64,000 bases of DNA from Gymnothorax reevesii (Eukaryota > Chordata > Actinopteri > Anguilliformes > Muraenidae). The position numbers and the translations under genes were made by a program. The stretch spans positions 73,970,001 through 74,034,000 of the forward strand of contig CM056573.1 of NCBI GenBank assembly GCA_029721435.1. The letters run 5' to 3'. The notes under the pieces were generated by a model. The model saw only the letters and a list, made by a program, of their open reading frames with translations, was not told the origin of the DNA and searched no databases. This document shows positions 1 to 9,431 of this stretch, piece by piece (position 1 is the stretch's first letter; every line of letters begins with the position of its first letter).

Positions 1-201
1 TCTTTTAAAAAGACAGAACTGCTAGAAATTCGCAGACATTTAGAGCTGACAGAGGTAAAACCAGCCATGCGAAAAGCAAGACTGGCTAGAGAGATAGTTG
101 AATATTACATTGATGAAAATGTGTTTGCACCAGGAGATCTGGAACAGTTTCCAGTGGAAAATCCAAATATAGAAATGGAACTTAAAAATGCTAGAGATTG
201 A
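1..201 (+). pseudogene. Gag N-terminal segment in a displaced frame
   Basis: Frame 1 is open from the window edge to a TGA at 199-201. It encodes a short helical segment (about residues 1-50, with ELLEIRRHLEL and KARLAREIVEYY) like the SAP-type helix-turn-helix found at the N-terminus of fish gypsy Gag proteins, followed by an acidic linker. The main gag frame (frame 2) takes over at about 190, and the charged coiled-coil sequence continues across the junction. I infer that a one-base indel split one original gag frame. The true start codon is upstream of the window. Confidence 0.6.
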
Positions 202-1972
202 AAGGGAGGAAAAAGAAAAACAAAGGCAGTTTGAGTTGGAAAAATTAGCAAGAGAAGAGAAAAAAGAAAGGGAGGAAAAAGAAAAACAAAGAGAATTTGA
301 GAGAGAGAAAGAGGAAAGAGCAGAAAGAGAGAGACCGAGACAGAGAGATTTTGAATTAGAGAAATTTGATAGAGAAGAAAGACTCCTAATGGAGCAACTA
401 AAAATTAAAATCCAAACTGAAAATAAATTTCGGGCTAGCCAGGAGGTAAAATTGGTGCCGCCATTTTCGGAAAAGGATGTTGCCAACTATTTCCAGTGTT
501 TTGAAAAGGTAGCAAAGAGTTGCCAGTGGCCAAAGGAACACTGGCCTCTGATGTTGCAAACTGTCCTCAAGGGTAAAGCTCAACAAGCCTATTCGGCTTT
601 GTCTGCAGATGATTCCTCTGATTATGAGGTTGTCAAAAAGGTTATTTTGAGAGCTGATGAGTTGGTTCCAGAGGCTTACCGACAGAAATTCAGAGGTCTG
701 AAGAAATCTGAAAATCAGACTTATGTGGAATTTGCTAATGAGAAGAAGGTTTGCTTTGAGCGCTGGTGTGCTTCTATGGAGGTCAAGGATGATTTCAACT
801 CACTAAAAGAGATGGTGTTAGTTGAAGAATTCAAGAACTGTGTTAAGGATGATGTTAAGACCTACCTTAATGAGAAGCAAGCACTGAATTTGCAATCAGC
901 TGCCAAATTTGCAGATGAATATGTTCTCACACATAAGTCCAAATTTCAGTCTAGCAGTAACAATAGATGGTCCCAATTTCAGAAAAAGGGTTACGGTGAT
1001 ACCCAAGATTCTTCACCCAAAGACAAAGAAAAATCTGGTGATGGTGCTCAGAAATCCAGTAACAGGTCTGATCAAAGTGTGAAAGCTGACAGTGACAAAA
1101 GTGGTCTAGTTTGCAGTTATTGCAAGAAATCTGGTCATGTTACAACTAACTGTTGGTTCCTAAAAGCTAAGAAAGAAAAAGAAAAGGATACCAAACCAAA
1201 TGCCTTTGTGAAAACAAGGTTAGAAACCCCTGTAGTAGATAACCAATCTGCTAAATTGCCTGCTTCTTGTGGGGCTAAAAAGCCTGATACTGCTGACTTT
1301 GTTAGGGAGGAATTTCTTCCATTTGTGTCAGAGGGATTTGTGGCTCTGAATGAGCATACTACTCCTGTCCCCATATATATCCTAAGGGATACCGGAGCTT
1401 CTCAGTCACTTTTGTTGATGGACTCTTTGGAGTTACGTGATGAGACCGCTTCAGGGGATTTCATACTTGTACAAGGTATTGAAGGGAGGACTGTATCTGT
1501 ACCCCTGCGCTCTATATTCTTGAAGTCAGATTTAGTTACAGGACAGGTAAAGGTGGGACTTATGTCAAGTCTACCTATAAAGGGTGTTTCTCTGTTGCTA
1601 GGCAATGACCTGGCTGGGGGCAAAGTAATTCCCCCTGTACATCTTACTTCACAGCCGAGCACTGAAGATGGGGATGAGGACCCATCTCTGTATCCTTCTT
1701 GCGCAGTGACTCGTGCTATAGCCAAGAAGGCTAAAGAAGAAGATGTTGTGGTGCCGTCCAGCACATTGAATAGTCAGGACTCAGGTGGTTCGCCTCATGA
1801 CTCTGATTGGCCTACTATGGTTTCTCCGTTTGAGGACTTATCAGATACTTTTATCAGTTCTCTATTCAGCCAGCCGGATGGGTCTGGTGATTCTGATGTG
1901 TCTGGAGACTTGTCTCTGTCCAGAAAGCGGTTGATTGAGGAGCAAACTAATGATCCTGAATTTGTGCACTAA
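188..1972 (+). CDS. gag-pro: Gag-protease polyprotein of Gmr1-like element (594 aa, 5'-incomplete)
   Basis: Structural protein and protease of the retrotransposon particle. Residues 1-80 are a Glu/Lys/Arg-rich coiled coil. About 90-250 is a helical capsid region resembling the SCAN/retroviral capsid fold seen in fish Gag. One zinc knuckle, CX2CX4HX4C, has C309, C312, H317 and C322 and should bind RNA. A retropepsin active-site motif DTGAS begins at D401. After about 490 comes an acidic Ser-rich linker, then a segment (RLIEEQTNDPEF) that in other gypsy elements leads into integrase. The ATG at 188 is only the first Met after the upstream frame break and is not the authentic start. The stop at 1970-1972 separates it from pol, whose frame is -1 relative to gag and overlaps it by only about 13 bases. 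I saw no convincing slippery heptamer there. Confidence 0.85.
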   Translation: MLEIEREEKEKQRQFELEKLAREEKKEREEKEKQREFEREKEERAERERPRQRDFELEKFDREERLLMEQLKIKIQTENKFRASQEVKLVPPFSEKDVANYFQCFEKVAKSCQWPKEHWPLMLQTVLKGKAQQAYSALSADDSSDYEVVKKVILRADELVPEAYRQKFRGLKKSENQTYVEFANEKKVCFERWCASMEVKDDFNSLKEMVLVEEFKNCVKDDVKTYLNEKQALNLQSAAKFADEYVLTHKSKFQSSSNNRWSQFQKKGYGDTQDSSPKDKEKSGDGAQKSSNRSDQSVKADSDKSGLVCSYCKKSGHVTTNCWFLKAKKEKEKDTKPNAFVKTRLETPVVDNQSAKLPASCGAKKPDTADFVREEFLPFVSEGFVALNEHTTPVPIYILRDTGASQSLLLMDSLELRDETASGDFILVQGIEGRTVSVPLRSIFLKSDLVTGQVKVGLMSSLPIKGVSLLLGNDLAGGKVIPPVHLTSQPSTEDGDEDPSLYPSCAVTRAIAKKAKEEDVVVPSSTLNSQDSGGSPHDSDWPTMVSPFEDLSDTFISSLFSQPDGSGDSDVSGDLSLSRKRLIEEQTNDPEFVH

Positions 1973-2037
1973 GGAGGAGAGCCCTTCCTGATAAAGAAAT
2001 AGACGCAGTTCCAGTTGGGTATTATCTCAAGGATGGT

Positions 2038-4704
2038 GTGCTGATGCGGAAGTGGCGCCCTCCTGATATCCCTGCCAATGCAGATTGGGCAGTGGTCAGG
2101 CAAATTGTTGTTCTGAAGGTCTACAGGAATGAGATCTTAACAATGGCTCATAGTTTACCTTTAGGAGGTCATCTTGGTGTTAACAAGACTGTTGATAAGA
2201 TCATGAAACACTTCTTTTGGCCTGGGCTTCGGAAAGACGTTTCCAACTTTTGCAAAACCTGTCACACTTGTCAAGTAGTTGGAAAACACCAGTTAGACCC
2301 ACCTGTAGCTCCATTACAGCCTATCCCAGCATTTGGGGAGCCGTTCTCTAAGGTCATTGTTGATTGTGTTGGTCCATTACCCAAGACTAGATCTGGAAAT
2401 CAGTATTTGTTGACAATCATGTGTGCATCTACCAGATTCCCTGAAGCCATACCTCGACGTAACATCAAGGCAACTGCAATCTCGAAGGCTTTGATAAAGT
2501 TCTTCACGTTGTTTGGCCTTCAGTCAGACCAAGATAGCAATTTCACTTCTGATTTGTTTCAGCAGGTTGTGTATGAACTAGGTGCAAAGCAGATTCTTTC
2601 TAGTGCCTATCATCCAGAAAGTCAGGGCGCCTTAGAGCGGTTTCATTCCACTCTCAAGACAATGATGAGGACTTATTGTTATGACCATGAGAAAGACTGG
2701 GATGAAGGTGTTCATTTGCTGTTGTTTGCAGCTAGAGAAGCAGTGCAGGAGTCTACTGGATTCAGTCCATTTGAGCTAGTGTTTGGTCATGAAGTGAGAG
2801 GACCTTTGCTATTATTGAGTGAACAATGCCAAGAGGAAGAGCCGCACATTAGTCTGTTAGACTATGTTAGCAAGTTCAAGGACAGATTGCATGCAGCTTG
2901 TGACCTAGCCAAAGAGAACTTGAAATCAAGTCAGGGAAAAATGAAAACTTGGTATGATCATAAGGCTAGAAGCCGTGAGTTTAAACCAGGAGACAAGGTC
3001 CTTGTGTTGTTTCCCTTGCAGTCCAATCCATTGCAGGCTAGATTTCATGGTCCTTATGAAATTCTGACAAAACTCAATGATCTCAATTACATTGTGAAGA
3101 CTCCAGATAGGAGAAAACCAAAACAATTGTGTCACATTAACATGCTGAAGCCTTATCATGACAGAAATGCTAGGGTTGCAGCTGTCACTTCAGATTCTCC
3201 TATGGCCGAGATTTGTGAAGATGAGGGGGAGTTTCAAGATGATGAACCAAGAATTAAAGCTGAAGTTCTTTCATGTAAATTGTCAAATTCTGAAGTGTTG
3301 CAAAATCTTGATGTAAAACTCCAGCACTTAGAACCCTCACAGAGAGATCAGTTTGAGAGGTTGATCAAGAAATATGAGGATCTGTTTCCTGATGTTACAA
3401 AGAGAGTTTCTATAGCCTCTCATGATGTAGATGTTGGTGATGCCAAACCAATTAAACAGCATCCGTACCGGATGAATCCTGAAAAGAGAAAGATTGCTGA
3501 GAAAGAGGCTGAGTACATGTTAGAACATGATATTATCAGACCCTCCAACTCAGATTGGAGTTCACCCTGTGTGCTAGTTCCAAAACCTGATGGAAGTACT
3601 AGATTCTGTACAGATTATCGCAAAGTCAATGCTGTAACTAGAACTGATGTGTTTCCAATACCTAGGATTGAGGATTGTATTGATAGAGTAGGGCAAACAA
3701 AGTTTCTGACCAAGATTGATTTATTGAAGGGTTATTGGTGTGTGCCTTTAACTGAGAGGGCCAAGAGCATCTCTGCTTTTGCCACACCATCTGGGTTGTA
3801 CCAGTATGAAGTCCTACCCTTTGGGATGAAAAATGCCCCAGCCACATTCCAAAGGATGATACAGTCTACAATCGCCGGATTGCCACACACGGGTGCGTAC
3901 ATCGATGACCTGATCACAAGGAGTGACTCCTGGGAAGAACATCTAAAAGATGTAGAGACGCTGTTCCAGCGCCTGACCCAGGCTAACCTGACTGTTAACC
4001 TGAACAAGAGTGACTTTGGTTGTGCTACTGTTACCTATCTTGGCTACGTCATAGGCCAGGGTAAGGTGGCACCCATAAATGCTAAAGTCCAAGCCATCAT
4101 GGACTTTCCAGTTCCTGACAACAAAAAAGTTTTGCGCCGCTTCCTTGGAATGATCGGGTACTACCGCAAGTTCTGCAAGAAATTTGCTGAGATTGCTCTC
4201 AGTCTAACTAACCAACTGAAGAAAGGCGTAAAAATCACTTGGGATGAGGCATGCCAGAGAGCCTTCGATCGCCTGAAGTCTCTGCTGTGTCACTTCCCCG
4301 TGCTCAAATCTCCTGACTTCAACAGACCGTTCTCCATCGCGGTCGATGCTAGCGACCAAGCTTGTGGATTTGTGCTCCTACAGAGAAGTGACTCTGATGA
4401 CATTGAGCATCCCGTGGCATACTTCTCCAGGAAGTTCAATCGCCACCAAAGGAACTATTCCACAATAGAGAAGGAACTGTTGGCTCTGGTTCTATCTTTA
4501 CAACACTTTGATGTTTATGTTTGCACAGGGCAAAAGCCAATGATTGTGTACACTGACCACAATCCGTTAATGTTTTTGAGTAAGATGAAAAACAAGAATC
4601 GGAGATTGTTGAATTGGAGTTTGATTTTACAGGAGTTTGACTTGGAAATTAAGCATGTGAAGGGAACAGACAATGTAATTGCTCATTGCTTATCCCGTGT
4701 TTGA
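2038..4704 (+). CDS. pol: Pol polyprotein: integrase - reverse transcriptase - RNase H (888 aa)
   Basis: Copies element RNA into DNA and integrates it. Order: integrase zinc finger (H38, H45, C75, C78), integrase core with D109, D164 and E200 (D-x35-E spacing as expected), GPY motif at 338-340, RT from about 470 with D561 and YIDD at 621-624, RNase H with D770, E813 and D840. The frame is open from 1960, upstream of the ATG at 2038, and that upstream stretch already reads as integrase N-terminus, so the ATG is unlikely to be the real start. Oddities: the usual Gly two residues after D164 is Asp166, and the terminal NVIAD-type RNase H motif reads NVIAH, losing an acidic residue. Integrase preceding RT marks the Gmr1 group. 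The protein is otherwise intact. Confidence 0.9.
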   Translation: MLMRKWRPPDIPANADWAVVRQIVVLKVYRNEILTMAHSLPLGGHLGVNKTVDKIMKHFFWPGLRKDVSNFCKTCHTCQVVGKHQLDPPVAPLQPIPAFGEPFSKVIVDCVGPLPKTRSGNQYLLTIMCASTRFPEAIPRRNIKATAISKALIKFFTLFGLQSDQDSNFTSDLFQQVVYELGAKQILSSAYHPESQGALERFHSTLKTMMRTYCYDHEKDWDEGVHLLLFAAREAVQESTGFSPFELVFGHEVRGPLLLLSEQCQEEEPHISLLDYVSKFKDRLHAACDLAKENLKSSQGKMKTWYDHKARSREFKPGDKVLVLFPLQSNPLQARFHGPYEILTKLNDLNYIVKTPDRRKPKQLCHINMLKPYHDRNARVAAVTSDSPMAEICEDEGEFQDDEPRIKAEVLSCKLSNSEVLQNLDVKLQHLEPSQRDQFERLIKKYEDLFPDVTKRVSIASHDVDVGDAKPIKQHPYRMNPEKRKIAEKEAEYMLEHDIIRPSNSDWSSPCVLVPKPDGSTRFCTDYRKVNAVTRTDVFPIPRIEDCIDRVGQTKFLTKIDLLKGYWCVPLTERAKSISAFATPSGLYQYEVLPFGMKNAPATFQRMIQSTIAGLPHTGAYIDDLITRSDSWEEHLKDVETLFQRLTQANLTVNLNKSDFGCATVTYLGYVIGQGKVAPINAKVQAIMDFPVPDNKKVLRRFLGMIGYYRKFCKKFAEIALSLTNQLKKGVKITWDEACQRAFDRLKSLLCHFPVLKSPDFNRPFSIAVDASDQACGFVLLQRSDSDDIEHPVAYFSRKFNRHQRNYSTIEKELLALVLSLQHFDVYVCTGQKPMIVYTDHNPLMFLSKMKNKNRRLLNWSLILQEFDLEIKHVKGTDNVIAHCLSRV

Positions 4705-4831
4705 ATATGTATATATATATCATGTGTTTATTTGAATATTGTATGATATGTATATATAGACAAGTGTCCACTTAACCATTTTGTATTGAAAAGAAAAATT
4801 TTGCCTTTATGAGTCAAAATTTTTCCCTTTT

Positions 4832-4841
4832 GGAATGGAGG
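4832..4841 (+). other. Polypurine tract
   Basis: GGAATGGAGG lies immediately before the TG that begins the 3' LTR and just after a pyrimidine-rich run, the usual position for plus-strand priming in LTR retrotransposons. Confidence 0.7.
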
Positions 4842-5340
4842 TGTAATGTGAATATAGGCCAGTGGATGGCAGTATTTACCTTTTTTTTATTCAGCTCAGA
4901 CTGGAGCTTTGTTTGGACATGTTTCAGACATGTCTGGGGCAAGTCCCTGAAAATAAAAAAAAAGTGGTCTAAATGTGGGTGGGGTCTGCAAAAGAGTATA
5001 TAAGGAGTAGAATTGAGACAGTGAAGTAGTAGGAGAAATTGCAAGGAGAAGGATACATGTGACCAGACCTGTCATTTCTGTTCAAGACCTGTGAAGTTTC
5101 TCTTGTGGATTTTTGCCTGTGTTAGAGCAGTTTCCTCACCCAGGACATCACCAAGGGACTGTAAATATTTTTGTTTCTTGTTATTAAATCAATCTTGGTC
5201 TTAGTTGTAGAGAGTAGATTAGTTGTTAGTTATCGTCTTTGTTAAAAATTAAATGTGTTTAAGTTTTTAAAGCTGTGTCTGTCATCCCTTGCTGTCGCTG
5301 TTGTGTTGTAAATTGTAATAACAAAATTGGGGCCATAACA
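4842..5340 (+). repeat. 3' LTR of the Gmr1-like element
   Basis: Starts TGTAATGTG and ends GGCCATAACA (TG...CA). It aligns along its length with the solo LTR at 10795-11291, whose flanking CAGG duplications fix both ends. It contains a TATA box at 4997-5003 and ATTAAA signals at 5183-5188 and 5248-5253. The last 16 bases (5325-5340) are repeated directly at 5341-5356, so the exact right end is ambiguous by 16 bp. Confidence 0.85.
4997..5003 (+). promoter_or_regulatory. LTR TATA box
   Basis: TATATAA inside the LTR; the same motif is at 10951-10957 in the solo LTR, so the site is conserved between two independent insertions. Confidence 0.65.
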
Positions 5341-5356
5341 AATTGGGGCCATAACA

Positions 5357-5820
5357 CTAGTGCCGTGGCTTAACCTACTCACTCTGTGCAACTGAAGTGG
5401 GGCTTGAGATCAGGCTAATCCCATGCTGATCCTGGGCTAGTCCCTAATCCTGGTTTTGTGCAATAGGCCCCTGTTTTGCCTGTGTATTTTTGTATATGCC
5501 ACCCGCTTGCACGGTCGGCATAATAAAACATACAACTAAACCTATCCTTGCACATTAAACCACATCCAGTCCACATTTTCCTGGCCTCCGTGCCGTCTTG
5601 TATACCACCTCTTTCGACTTAACAAGGCTAAATCACTTAAGATACAATTGGACACACTGAAAACGATGAAAGCACACACAATAAGAAGTTCAGCATTTCT
5701 GAAGGGCTGGGGGGTAGGTACATCCATACCCATACCCATGTTCCATACTCATTTCCGAATGAGACCCGCAGTCATGTGCTAGTCCCATCCCATTTCTCTG
5801 CAGTCACTGAAAAGGCCCAT
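5357..5820. other. Unannotated interval
   Basis: No gene, tRNA or mobile element recognised. Only short open frames without family resemblance. Confidence 0.5.
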
Positions 5821-6507
5821 ATATACTGAGAGGCATTAAAAACGCTTAAAAAAATATACTGTTGTAAGTAGTAGTAAATGGTTTCTTTCGTATTTGCAAA
5901 ACGCGGTCTCGGGAAACTGTCCTTTTGGTAGTGAGACTTGCCCTCACTGTAATCGTTGCATTGGCAGTCAGTTCAGCAGTTCTTATGCACTATCTGACAC
6001 GGCAGAAGACATTTTATGGAATTTGTTTTTGTGGCGTCACAGATGACGCACTTTGTCGGGGACGACAGCTGACACATCTGGTCATTCTGTGTCATCCCTG
6101 CAGTCTGGATTCAGTCATTTAATGGATTTTAATGCATCCAGAATCTTTGAGACTGGCCATCAATCAACATTCAAAATGTTTGATTCTTCCAAGATTAATT
6201 TATTTGCGGCATTTGAAGTGGGAATGATGTGATTTTGATTATGTGCTTTTTTTATTGGCCCTGATCTTCAACTTTTCATGTGCAAAATGATTTCTCCCAA
6301 TGTGATTCAAGACCATGATCCAGGGAACTGTGCTGCATTTAGATAATCATAATGAGGTGTTAAACCAAGAAAGGATTTGAACCCAGACACTTGACATTTT
6401 ACTTACCATAGCTGATGAGCATCATGTCAATCAGCAAAAGGAAAAACTATCTGTTTTCAAATTAGACAATAAAAACCATTTTGCGTTCTTAATGCCTCTC
6501 AGTATAT
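5821..6507. mobile_element. Inverted-repeat element, 687 bp, unassigned
   Basis: The left end (TACTGAGAGGCATTAA, then AAACGC) and the right end (GCGTTC, then TTAATGCCTCTCAGTA) are inverted with one mismatch over about 24 bp. Outer bases are TATA-like on both sides, consistent with a TA-type target duplication, but the AT-rich flanks make the exact boundary uncertain. No transposase frame inside. Confidence 0.6.
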
Positions 6508-8489
6508 GATGAAAAAATAAAATACAGTCACACAGTATAACCACAATGGCACAAAATGGCAACACATTTATTTTAACAACAACAGAACAGATGTTACACA
6601 AACCAAACATTCAAAATACATGAATAATAAAAAAACAAAAACATCAGCTCCTTACAAAAAGCCAGCTCCTCAGCAGGCAGCCATGTTCAAACAAGTTGGA
6701 GTCACATGATTCCATGTTGCGTTCTGATTGATTCTCAGAACTTAGAGGCTTTTGCTGGCAAAGGGAAGTGGCATTTAGAGGTTTTTGCCTACAAATTGAT
6801 ATTTCAGACCAGGAGGAGAGTAGCATTTATCAGGTTTTGAAGTAAAATTATTTGACTAATGCGAACACACAGCAGTGATCTCATTTTTGTCTGAGGTGGC
6901 ATTTTGAGGCTTTTGCATCTGAACTCTACATATGTAGGCTTAACTTCATCAAGAGAACTCTTTCCAAACAAATGACAAACCCAACACAAACAGGTAATTA
7001 AGAATGTTTATTAACCCCTTTGTGCAGATGTGTCCACCAGCGGACATGAAGCTGCAAATTTATGCAAGCAGTTACAATATTCTATCACTAGATGGCACAC
7101 CCAGATCAGTTATTGAATATTCATAAGCAAGCCGAGCTCGAGCATGGTTTAGAATATGGACGAGTTCAGTCCAATCCCTGTTTTTCAGGAGTAGCCTGAA
7201 TTAAACTCCTCAGCTAAGTCTGATGTGCAAACTGCTCAGTATACTTGCCCATAGTATCAATCCAGCAGTTAAAAAAAAGATCTCTTGCTACAGAAAAATT
7301 TTTGAGCTTCTGTAGCAGCCACTTCAGCTACAGTGAGCCAATGGTATCCCAGGTAGTAGTTACAGCTGCTGTAAGTAATTTTTTTTTGTTTTTTAAAAAG
7401 TGTTCAATAGCTCCACATTCCGACAGAGATCATCTATTTATAGTATCTGGATGATAACACAGGTCTCTCAATCACCGTCTTCTGCAATAAAGCAGCATAT
7501 AAAATTCCGGAGTCGCCGACTGCCTCTATGGTGTTCTCTCACCTGATTGGATAAAGATGTGTTTTCCTCTGCTTGTGACCACGCAGAGCTGAATCTGCGT
7601 TATTAGTGCACCATCTGTCGGAAAAATTATTAGAAGAAAAATCTATGTTGTTGGCAGTAGCAAACAGATGAAGCTTCCAATCCCAGCGCTACGGGAGATG
7701 GCGTACATAATTGAACAGCCAAAGCGCCAAAGAATGGTAAAGGAACAAACAGAACTAAGGAGATAAAACACGAGATGGCCAAGAGCTGTATTTATATCGG
7801 TACCGCTTTCAATGGGGAAAACTGAAGGAATCAAAGGGTCTAAAAAGCGATGCACAGCTAGCCCAGCTGCTACCAGACAGGTAAGCTTTGTTTTACTCTG
7901 TGGTAGTTTTGCTGTTTTATCAGTCTCAGATTGTCCTGTTGGTGGTTTTTAATCCTGTTAATGTCAGTTAATAAATGAACTGTCATCATTTGTGGCCGAC
8001 GACAGCTTGCTTAGCTGTGTAACGACAGCATATGTGGCTATCGTGCACGAGCTAACTTTAGCTAATACCTTCAAAAAGCCATTCATTCTGCAGTTTCTGT
8101 ATGAATGTAATGTGTCATTGGTCCATGTTTTCAGTGATAGTGTGGAGGCTTTTGTAGCTGAATATGGACCCCGTGGGAATGGCGTGTTAATTCTTAGAAC
8201 CAAATATTTTTGAAATCTGTAGGACATTAGCTTTCAGATAAACTTTGGTTCCATTTTTTCTGACAAATATAAAGGTCATTTTAGGCCATAAGTTGTCGCT
8301 ACCCCTAAAACGCTTTAGCGTCACATTAGTATATCAAAATTGCATGGCGTGCAGGAACATTATGACTATATACCACATGAAATGACCATATTTTATGATA
8401 TCAAATAAAAGGTACAATGCTTGATATCACAAACAGCTCATATGGGAACCAGTTGGTTTGTTTGTCTTTGTGTCTAACTATCTGTCTGC
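6508..8489. other. Unannotated interval
   Basis: No coding family recognised. A donor-like CAG/GTAAGC occurs near 7880, and acceptor-like pyrimidine-rich TTTTTCAG and TTTGTCAG occur near 8520 and 8622, upstream of the next pseudogene. They could be remnants of untranslated exons, but nothing confirms this. Confidence 0.4.
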
Positions 8490-8678
8490 TGGACCTTTGT
8501 AATATATTTTTCTGTTTTTCAGGGCGTTTGTTCGGAAATGATTGTTTGGTCAGTCAGTTGTTTTACTCTTTCTTCAATCACTTGGTTTGGATGGACCTTT
8601 GTAATATATTTTTCTGTTTGTCAGGGCGTTTGTTTGGTCAGTCAGTTCTTTTACTCTTTCTTCAATCACTTGGTTTGG
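8490..8678 (+). repeat. Tandem duplication, about 100 bp x 2
   Basis: 8490-8590 and 8592-8678 are nearly identical, both starting TGGACCTTTGTAATATA and ending CACTTGGTTTGG. The second copy lacks 14 bases present near 8531-8544 of the first. Confidence 0.85.
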
Positions 8679-8776
8679 AAGCTCGCTCACATTGAACTTA
8701 TACACATGGTTCATTCAGAAATGTATGCAGTGTGTATTATTCAATATGATAACCAGGTTGTCATAGGAAATATATT

Positions 8777-9431
8777 TTGCTGGTAATAATATTGAGGGAG
8801 TTTTCAAATGGAAACTTCTGTGTGAACAAGTCTGAAGTTCCTTTCTGTGGAATCGGTGTTGATCATGCTATCGAGCATATAAATCGGTTGATGAAGGTCA
8901 AAGGTGGGCAGATTGGGATAACTCTCAAGCCAGCTGCACAAGCCCAATTCTTTCTGGCAGCTCCAGAATTGTCTCGCCTAACTGAACGAGTGCACAAGAT
9001 GGCAAATGTTACATCCCAGAAAAGAGTGAACTACCATGATCTCTCATCAGCTGTGATCAGCCAGCAAGAATCTGATGTTCTGAAACTACAAGGTGCATTT
9101 AGAGACTTCAATCCGTTCCAGCAGGATGGTGATGTGCTCATGAACATTAGTACGAGAGCTGTTATGCCAGAAAGGGTTCAGCAGGATATCCTCGGAGCTC
9201 CCGAAGTTGGGAAACAGTGCGGACTTTGTGGATAAAAGTGTTGTTGGCACAGTAAATTTGTGGGAGAAGATGGCGAAACAAAATCTTCAATCTTGGAAAA
9301 CAGCATCAACAGTAGTGCAGGTACACTTGCCAGCCCGCATTGTGGAACTAAAAGAAGATCGCTAACTTTTTGCAAGACTCCTCATTGCTGCCAGATCTCG
9401 TTCTGATGTAAATCTTCAAGAAGCTATCGGC
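8777..9431 (+). pseudogene. Middle segment of large PIN/CXC-type protein, frameshifted
   Basis: From about 8800 the sequence encodes a segment (NKSEVPFCGIGVDHAIEHIN..., then PAAQAQFFLAAPELSRL) typical of a large uncharacterised fish and invertebrate protein family of which the window end carries the N-terminal half. The first frame (frame 2) stops at 9233-9235. The homologous reading continues in frame 3 from about 9215, implying a one-base frameshift, and then meets an in-frame TAA at 9363-9365 before reading on into the next segment. Everything upstream of about 8780 (several hundred residues) is missing, so this copy is 5'-truncated as well as broken. Confidence 0.7.

Larger units (their letters stand above)
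1..5340 (+). mobile_element. Gmr1-like Ty3/gypsy LTR retrotransposon, 3' part
   Basis: The window opens inside gag and runs through protease, integrase, reverse transcriptase and RNase H to a polypurine tract and the 3' LTR; the 5' LTR and primer-binding site lie upstream. The domain order is protease, integrase, RT, RNase H, with integrase ahead of RT as in Ty1/copia, although the proteins are gypsy-like (DTGAS protease, GPY module after integrase, YIDD RT). That order defines the deuterostome Gmr1 group. Two frame breaks, at about 190-201 and 1960-1972, and a changed residue in the RNase H tail suggest a decaying copy. No env-like frame follows pol. A related solo LTR lies at 10795-11291. 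Confidence 0.9.

Noticed and set aside
40..486. Ser-rich 148-codon minus-strand frame
   Set aside because: Antisense shadow of the Glu/Lys-rich gag coiled coil.
4809..5003. Env-like frame after pol
   Set aside because: The frame lies inside the LTR, is 64 codons long and has no signal peptide or transmembrane pattern.
8417..8786. Hydrophobic frames over the tandem duplication
   Set aside because: Explained by the tandem T-rich repeat; two overlapping frames show the same peptide because of the duplication.
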